From Lewinella sp039816955 (GTDB lineage Bacteria > Bacteroidota > Bacteroidia > Chitinophagales > Saprospiraceae), in assembly GCA_039816955.1 (NCBI GenBank), contig JBCBWU010000004.1:10986-74985 (forward strand): DNA of 64,000 nt, written 5' to 3'. Shown here one piece after another: positions 22,901-31,900 of the stretch. Position numbers and translations under genes: made by a program. The notes beneath the pieces are model-generated. The model was not told the DNA's origin. It did no database searches and saw only the letters and a list, made by a program, of their open reading frames with translations. The first letter of the stretch is position 1; each line of letters begins with the position of its first letter.

Positions 22901-25900
22901 GAGGAATATTCCTCCCAAAACTCTTGGTCAATCAGCCCTTTGTAAGCCGCAGCATTCCTGACAACTTGCCGGTCTTTTTCGGACCAGGTTGGATCAATTG
23001 GTACGTAAGCCGCTCCACTCAACAAAACGCCGAATAAAGCCGTCAACTGTGATATATCTTTTGGCAAACAGATCGCTACCCTGTCTCCTTTTTGCAGATC
23101 AAAAGATTGGATCAGGAAACTTGCGAATTGGTTGGACCGCTGGTAAAGTTCTTGATAAGTGACTACCTCTTCTTCAAAAACTACAGCCGCTTTTTCCGGC
23201 GCTGCTTTTGTCAATTGTTCCAAAAGCACAGCAGGGATAGGCTTTGCAGGCACCTCCTCAATTTCGTGAGCGTTCGCAGTTAGTATAGTCTCCTGCTCCT
23301 CCTGTCTGAGCAATGGAACCTCTTTCAGGAGCACATTTGGTGTCTCGACCAGTCTTTGAATTAAACTAGCGATCAGTTTCAATAATTTTCTGGCTGTATC
23401 TGTTTCGAAATACAGCTTATTGTAGGCAAGTTGCAGGTTTAGCAAATCGGTAGTTTCTTCCACGCAAAGGTTGAAATCGTACTTGCCCCAGCCTCGATTA
23501 GCTACATTGGAATAGCCCTGCTCCGTCTCCTGAAAACGATGCGCAAACAGTACGTCAAACAAAGCCGTCCTACTCTTATCAATTTGGGGCTTTAGATGAT
23601 CAACGAGCCGCTCGAAGGCGATTTGCTTGTGTTTATTTGCTTCTTCATCAGTCTGGCAAATCGCTCGACCTATTTCCAGCAAGGAAAGTTCCTGCTCAAC
23701 GGCACTACGAAGCACCACCAAATTGTCGATAGGCCCCACAGTATGCTTAGTTTGCTCATCGCGCAAATCCACCATAGTACCAATGACGATATCATCTTGC
23801 CCCGTCAACTTGGCCAATGCCATCTTGCAGGCAGCTAAACAGATTTGTCTAATATCTACTTGGTGCTCCTCCGCAAAGGCCGTGTACGAGTCATCAAGGG
23901 TAAGCACCTGCTTCAACGTAGATTGCTCGTAAACGTGGATAGGCACCCTCTCCTGATCCGTCTTGAAGTAGAGTACTGGTAAATCATTCAGTTTTTCTCG
24001 CCAGTAGGTGAAGGACAGATTATCGAGTTCTTGGGATCGCGAGAGCTGTTGATTAGAATAGCTTAAATAACTACGGAAAGTCCTCTCCCCAACTTGCTCT
24101 GGCGCATGTAAAAGGTCTAAAAAGTCCCGCTTGACCAACTTTAAACTCGTTGCATCAACAATGGCGTGATGGATTAGGAAGAGGAAATGGGTTTCTTTTT
24201 CTCGGTGCTCATAGTATGCTCTAATCAAAACACCCTCATCCAATTCAAAGGGAATGTTGGTGAGCCGATCTGTGTTTGACTGAAGATCTTCCTGGGCCAC
24301 AAGCAATTGGTCAGCAGGAAAGTCCGAAGCAGGAATAACGCTTTGGAACAGCTGACCTTCTTCCAACCGAAACGTAGTTCTCAATACTTCATGGAGCGCC
24401 GCTAAACTACTGAAGGCGTGCTGCAAATCAGTAATAGCGATATGGGAAGGTATATTGATGAATAGGGGCACATTATGGTAAACCGGGCCGCCCTTGTACA
24501 ATACATCCTTCTCAAAATTATCGATAAACCACAGCCTTTTTTGATGAGAGGAGCAAGGTTCCAAGGTCGACTTCTCCCCTACTGTTTGGTCTGCCTTACC
24601 AATGTTATTGGGATGTGGAGTGAGGCTCTTCAAGAATTGTCCTAAATCATCGGTACTGTAAGCTTGGTTCATCAAAATACTAGTGGCGAACTGAACAAAT
24701 AGGGTCAAGAACAATTCTGCCTCTTCCTGCTTGATAAAAGCCTCGTCAGCAGCGATGCTCACTTTGGTTTTTGTGGCAGCGGTATCGACAGTAAACGTAA
24801 ATGCAGAATTGTTGGTGACGCCGCCCAATTCCTTTTTTTGGTTCTTGTGAGACAAGATGGGAGCGGCACCCTTCAGATTGGCATCTGCATAAACATGGAA
24901 ATCAGTAAAGGAGAAAATAACATTATCAATTCGATCTACCACTTGATTTCTCGACCTAATATCTCGTATGATTTTTCCAAAGGGATATCGGTCATAGTTC
25001 TTCAGCTGAATCATCTTTTCGTCTACCAGCTGCAAAACTTTACGCCACTCATCTTCAGGTGACAGGGTCATTCTGAAGGGCACTGTATTTAAGAAACAGC
25101 CCAAAACTTTATCGCCGTCCTCGGCAGCAAGGCGATTATTGGAAATAAGGCCAATCGTGAGATCATTGTGCTCCGAGAAATAACGCAGTACCTGAAGAAA
25201 GATCGAGAAATAGAGATGCTTAATATTAACCCGAAGCTCTTTTGATAAGGCTGCTAAATCCCGCACAACAGAAGGATCAATAATTTGCTCAAGCCTTAAG
25301 CGGCCAGGATTGGTTTCGGATAACGAAAACTTAAAGGGCCGATAAGCTTTTAATTCTTGTTGCCAAAAGGTAAACTGCTCTTCACTTTGTAGCAAGAACA
25401 GCTCTTGCATCACATAATCCTGATAAGAGCTGTGCAAAGGACGCGGCCGGTAATGCTCTTCTTCCGCCAAACGGGTCATGAGGTTATGCAACTCCGTATT
25501 TAAGCTGGCGTCACTCCAACCATCGATTATCGCGTGGTGGCAGTTGAAACAGAAGCAGTAGTTATCCTCTCCCAGAGCGAACACCATAAATTTGAAAAGT
25601 CCGGGCGTTTCAATTACGAAAGGATCATCGTGCTCCTGCCGCAGGCGTAATTTAATGAAGTCTAGCTGTGCCTCTTCATTTTTGTCCGCCAGATCAAAGA
25701 AGTGAATGTCTGGATCAATGGTCTCGTATACGAGTTGATAGAGTTCATCTTCGATGAAGCGAAAAGCCGTTCTGAGAATCTCGTGCTTTTCCACTAAAAG
25801 CTGGACAGCCCCACTGAATTTATCAAATACCTTTTTTGGATAACGCATAAAATGCACCATCTGGTCATGATAGACCTGGGGGTTCGCTAAAGAATGGAAG

Positions 25901-28900
25901 ATCATTCCCTGCTGGATTTCACTGGCGGGAAAGAGTGCCCGCACCTGCGTTTCCAATTCCGGATGAGTAGTAAAAAACTCCGTTTTTTTCTCTTCCAATT
26001 CCTGCCTGGTTCGGCGCTCAAAATCTGCTTGAATACTCCTACTCTCGCCATCTTCAATACAGGCCAACAGTTGCCTAATCGTTGGGTAGGTAAATACCTC
26101 AGCTACGCCAATCTTACACTCGAATACCCGGTTGACAGCGCTGGCTATTCGGATCGCTTTAATCGAATCGCCTCCTAAATTAAAGTAATTATCATTAGGT
26201 GATACACCACTGGTGTTGAGTACTCGCTCCCATATCTCCGCCATTTTCACCTCTGCGTCGCCAAGCAGTTCTTCCGTGTTTGCCTCAGTGGTAATAGTTG
26301 GGTTGGGTAGTAAGGCAAAATCAATTTTACCGCTAGCTGTCTGAGGAAACACCTCGGTTTGCACGAAATAGGAAGGTACCATGTGCCGTGGTAGAATTTG
26401 GGCTAAACTTGCCCTTAATTCATTGGTGTCTTGTTTTTGCTCGGCGGTGAAGTAGGCCACCAGATCGGGCTCATCCAACTTATTGGTTACTATGGTTACC
26501 ACGGCGTATTCGATGCCTGGTATACTGAGTAGACTGTATTCAATCTCCGGTAATTCAATACGAAAACCTCGCAGTTGTACTTGTCGATCTTTCCTTCCCA
26601 GATATTGAATTTCGCCATTCGGCAACCGCTTACCAATATCTCCGGTTTTGTACATGCGCTGGCCGCTGAGGAACGGATTCGGCACAAATCTTTCCCGGGT
26701 AAGTTGCTCGCGGTTTAAGTAACCACGCGAGAGGCCCGCCCCCGTAACAAAAATTTCGCCCGGAGCGCCAAGCGGAAGTAACTGCTGTTGATCGTTCAAA
26801 ATATAGCATCCAAGTGTGGGGATGCTGCTTCCAATATTGGAGGTATTGTTCTGTATCTCCTCCTCACCTATCTCTTTGTAGGTCACATGTACCGTTGTTT
26901 CGGTAATGCCGTACATATTGATGAGCTTCACCTGCGGATACTTGGCCTTCCAGGCTGCTAGCTTCTGTGGGCGAAGCGCCTCACCGCCAAAAATGACATA
27001 TCTCAACTGGTGATTGGCCTCCCATAAATTGGGTAGACTCAAAAGGTTAAAGAAGGAAGTAGGCGTCTGATTAAACACCGTTACGCCTTCCTTATGCAGA
27101 TAAGGAATAAAGGTAAAGGGATCCTGGGCCAGTATTTTGGGCACCACCACCAGCCGTCCGCCAAAAAGTAGTGCGCCCCAAATTTCCCAAACGGAGAAGT
27201 CAAAGCTAAAGGAGTGGAACATGGTCCAGACATCCTGATCCGTGAAATCAAAAAGGGTTTTTTGATTAAAGAATAGCCGCACTACATTCCGGTGCTCTAC
27301 CTGTACCCCCTTGGGCTTGCCGGTTGTTCCGGAAGTATAGATAATGTAGGCCAGGTTTTCAGCTTGCACGGCTACTTGCGGCGTGGTTTCAGGATATTCA
27401 GCTAAGTTCGCTCGAAATTCCGTCAACCATTCTTCCCCAATGATGATACGACAAGCACTGTCGTTTTTAATATAATCCGTGCGCTCCTGAGGGTAATCTG
27501 GGTCAATAGGCACGTAAGCTCCACCGGCCTTTAAGATGCCCAGAATAGTTATGATCAGCCACTCACTATGCCATTGATAGATGCCCACCAATTCCTCTGG
27601 CTGAATATGGTCCTGCTGAATCAGGTGGTGCGCTAGTTTATTCGATAAGCGGTCCAGACTCTGATAGGTCAAGTGCTTTTCGCCAAAGGTCAACGCTATG
27701 TGATCTGGTGTCTTTTGGGCTTGTTCTAAAAATAATTGAACCAGGGTTCTATGCTGCGGATAAGTGACTTGCAAATTACCGTTACCGATCAATAGCTGAT
27801 CTCGCTCCTCTGGGGTGAGGTACTCAACATTTTGCAGGAGGGCACGATCATTCGTTACCCAGGATTGGATTACCTGCTCAAAGTGCGCCATAATTTGCCG
27901 CACGTAAAATATATCCAGTCGTTCATTGTACTTAAACCGAACCTCTACTTGTTCGCCCACTACTACAATAATACTGAGCAAGTAATGTGTTTCTTCCCGT
28001 AGTTGAACATTTTGGATTTGCAGCTGACTCTGTGCCGAAACCACCTCTGATATGGGATAGTTCTCAAAAACAATCAAACTATCGAAAAAGGCTTCCTGTA
28101 GGGAAGTATGTTTCTTAATCTCATTTAAGGGCTCATATTGAAAGCCCCTGGCCTCGGCGTGGGATAGTTGCAGTTGCTCCAGCCATTTGGTCACTTCTTC
28201 GCCAGCTGCTACCTTAATTCTCAGTGGAATCGTATTGATGTAGAGGCCCAATCGCTGTTGTGATCGATCAAGCTCAGCTGGTCTGCCGGCAACCGTGACT
28301 CCAAACAGTACATCTTGCGTATTAGTGTATTTGGCTAGGAGGAAAGCCCAAGCGCCTTGGATGATCGTATTGATCGTCAAATGATTTTGCTTCGCAAAAG
28401 CCTTTAAGTCCTCACTGCGCTGCGGGTCCAACACCAGTTTTTCGGTACTAAAAATGGAATTCCCCAAGTACTGATCGGTTAACCTCTCAGCGAAAGGTAG
28501 CAAGCTGGCTTTTTCTATTCCTTCCAAATATTGCTGCCAAAACTGTCGGGCGGATTGAGCATGTTGGGTCTGGATGAATTTGATAAAGTCACCGTAGTTA
28601 TCCGGCTGCTGCACCTGGATTTCCTTACCGATAGAAAGGTCATCGTAATGCTTGAGTAATTCTTTGAGCATTAGCGGCAAAGACCATCCGTCTAGTATGA
28701 TGTGATGGAAGCTCAGCAGCATGCGGCAATAAGCAGGATGCTTGAACAAACAAATCCTGAATAATGGCGCACTACTCAGATCAAGCCCTTGGCGACGGTC
28801 TGCTTCCAGATAGTCATCCATAAATTGCTCGGCATCTTCGACCTCACCCAAATCCACTACTTCAAACGGTAGGGAAACCGAATGGTAAACGCATTGTACA

Positions 28901-31900
28901 GGCTGATCAAAAGCGGAAGTCTTGATATTGCTTCGCAGTATGGAATGATGTTCAGTTAGCGCCTGCCAAGCCTGCTGAAACACTTTAGTATCAAGCTCGG
29001 GGTTGAAATCCACTAGCAGTTGCTCCCGGTAGCTGATGCTGTCCTGATCTAATAAAGCATGGAAGAGCAGCCCTTCCTGTAGCGGACTAAGCCGATAAAT
29101 ATCCTGTAGGTTTGTAGCGCTTGGCTGCGCCAAAAAACGGTCTAATTCAGAATAGTTGACAAAATCTTGTAAACCGAAATCAGATGGTGTCTTGTGCGAG
29201 TCTGATTGCTGAATATTGTAGGCTACAATTGTACGCAAGTGCTCAACAAACTGCTGGCTTAGCTGCTCAATGGTCTGCTCCTGATACTCTTCGCTAGAGA
29301 AATTCCAGTACATCTTCAGGCTTCCAGCCTGTAGCAAAGCATGAATTTCCAGCTTATTGGGGACCGGGTAATCATCGGCAATAGGAGCCCCCATCGATTC
29401 CTTGGCAGGCCGTAATTTTTGATTGGTTTGTTGTAAAGCATTATCGGCCGATCCCAAATAGTTAAAAGTGACCTCCCAAGGTGTTTCCCTAAGTTGCTCT
29501 CGAATTTTAGGATCGTCGGAATAGTATTTGAGACAACCAAAACCTAATCCCTTTCGTGGGGTTTTCCGCAACTGTTCTTTAGTAGCCTTGATGAGTGTGC
29601 CAAGGGTGTAGCCTTCGGGCACGCGTAAAGGCACGGGAAAAATGCTTGTAAACCAACCAACTGTATCCGTAATATCTATTCCTTCCGCAATGTGCTCGCG
29701 GCCGTGTCCCTCTAGACCAATTACAGTGGTCTGTTGTTCCGTCCAGTGATACAAGGCCAGGGCGAGTGCACTCAGGAGGATATCGTTAATGTCCGTGTTA
29801 AAAGCGGTATGAATCTCTTTTAGCAGTAACTCCGTCAAGTCTCGCTCTAGCTCGATGGTAATACCTTTAATCGTTGCCTTGGGTCTCCGTGAGCCCTTTT
29901 GGTCTACTGGAAGCGTACTTTTCTGAGCAATCGTCTCCAACCAAAATCGTTTTTCCATTTCCGGAATGGTGTGTTGGGCAAAATGCTGCAGTGCTTCACC
30001 CCACTGTCGATACGAAGTGGCTTTGGGAGGGGCGTCTCTAGTATCAGACACGTTCGTCCAACTCTCCAGATCATTCAGGAGGACCCTCCAGGAAATACCA
30101 TCCGTTACCAAATGGTGTAGCACAATAAAAAGCCTGGCCCGTTCGACCTCCGCAGGTGTTTCGAAAAAGACAAATCGCGCTACCTCTCCGTTTTCAATTT
30201 CCAACTGGCTTTGGTACCGAGCACAGTGAAGTTCCAGCTCCGAAGACCAGTTCGCGGCACTTTCTCCCTCCAGAGAGATTGATATCAACTCTCCTTGAAA
30301 ATCACCGTACTCTTGTATCCACTGCTCGCCTTTCCTTCGAAAAGACATCCGTAAAGCATCGTGCCGATCGAACAGGTACGCCACCGCTTGCTTTAAAGAT
30401 GCTAGGTCTACGTCTTTATCAATCTCCAGCAGAATAGATTGATTGAAATGACTCGGCGTAGGAGGATTCAACTGCAAATAATCTAACTGCATGGGCAGTA
30501 AAGGAACTTCGCCCCGCAAACGCCCTTGCTCTCCAACGACCGTCTGCTTTTTTTCCCGGACCGTCTTTGCCAACGCTCGAATAGTCTGAGCTAAAAAAAG
30601 ATCTTTTGGGTGTAGTGAATACTGGTGTTTCTTCAGTCTACTCACCACCTGGATTACCATAATGGAATCACCGCCTAGCTCGAAGAAATTGTCGTTTACC
30701 CCAATCTGTTCCTGCTTCAGAACCGCTTCCCAGATTTGAACCAGTAAGGATTCCAGCTCGTTGGTTGGTGCTTCGTAGGTTTTTCGAATGATATCCGCTG
30801 CCGCAATATCGGGCAGGGCCTTACGATCCAGTTTACCGTTGGTGGTGAGCGGGAAGCTTTCCAACTGCACAAAGTAGTGCGGAATCATGTAGTCAGGAAG
30901 TTGGTCTTGCAACCTCTCCCGTAAATCCGCTTTGTCAAGACCTTCAGACTTCGCCGTGAAGTAAGCTAGCAGCAACTGGCGACCATCCAAGTCTTTTTTG
31001 ACTACTACCTCCGCTTGAGTAATGTGCGGCACTTGGGCCAAGGCATGTTTGATCTCCCCTAGTTCGATTCTGTTGCCTCTAATCTTGACTTGATCATCAT
31101 TACGCCCGATAAACTCAATGGTACCATTTGGCAACCAGCGTACCAGATCACCCGTCTTGTATAAGCGTTGCCGACCAAGACCCGTTATCTCCAATTCTTT
31201 AAAACGCTCGGCGGTCAACTCAGGGCGATTCAGGTAGCCTTTGGCCAGCTGTGCACCAGCGATAAATAATTCGCCAATAATGCCGATTCCCGTCTGCTGG
31301 TGCTGCTCATTCAGCACCAATAATTGCGTATTGCTTACTGGCCCGCCAATGGAGACAACTGAATTGTTTCCAAAGCTGTCTAAGGGCACTTGCCAGCAAC
31401 TTACGTCAATAGCGGCTTCCGTTGGTCCGTACAGATTATAGAGCGGTATGTTCGCTCCCAAGGTAGTCTGGTACAACTGGATGTGCTGTACCTCCAGTGC
31501 CTCACCACTGCACAAGATCCGCTTTATGGGGTGTGACTCCCCCTTTTCCCAATCCAACAAAAAGGTCTGCAACATGGATGGGACAAAATGCAGAGTAGTT
31601 ACCTTTTCCTTGCGGATCAATTCGGCTAAGTAGGCATTATCTTGATGCCCCCCCGGGCGACTGATCACCAGCGGCACACCAGCTAGCAGTGGCCAGAAAA
31701 ACTCCCAAACCGAGACGTCAAAACTGAAGGTGGTTTTTTGCAAAACGACATCTACATCTTGCTGGAGCTGAAAGTAGTCTTGGGTCCACAGCAATCGGTT
31801 CAGTAGACCTGCATGCGCGTTCATTACCCCTTTCGGGCGCCCCGTGGTGCCAGAGGTATAAATCACGTAAGCGAGATCAGTTGGCACAAGCTGCGGCAAA

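Noticed and set aside
24640..25990. First tandem C domain as an epimerisation domain for Thr
   Set aside because: It lacks the E-domain motifs SWRxL and EGHGRE that are clear in the true E domain of this protein, and has C-type HHAIIDGWS and a C5-like GCFLNTVPFR.
26850..26920. YGITE instead of YGPTE in the Thr adenylation domain as a sign of inactivation
   Set aside because: All other core motifs are intact and this variation is usual in Thr-activating domains with the code DFWNIGMVHK.
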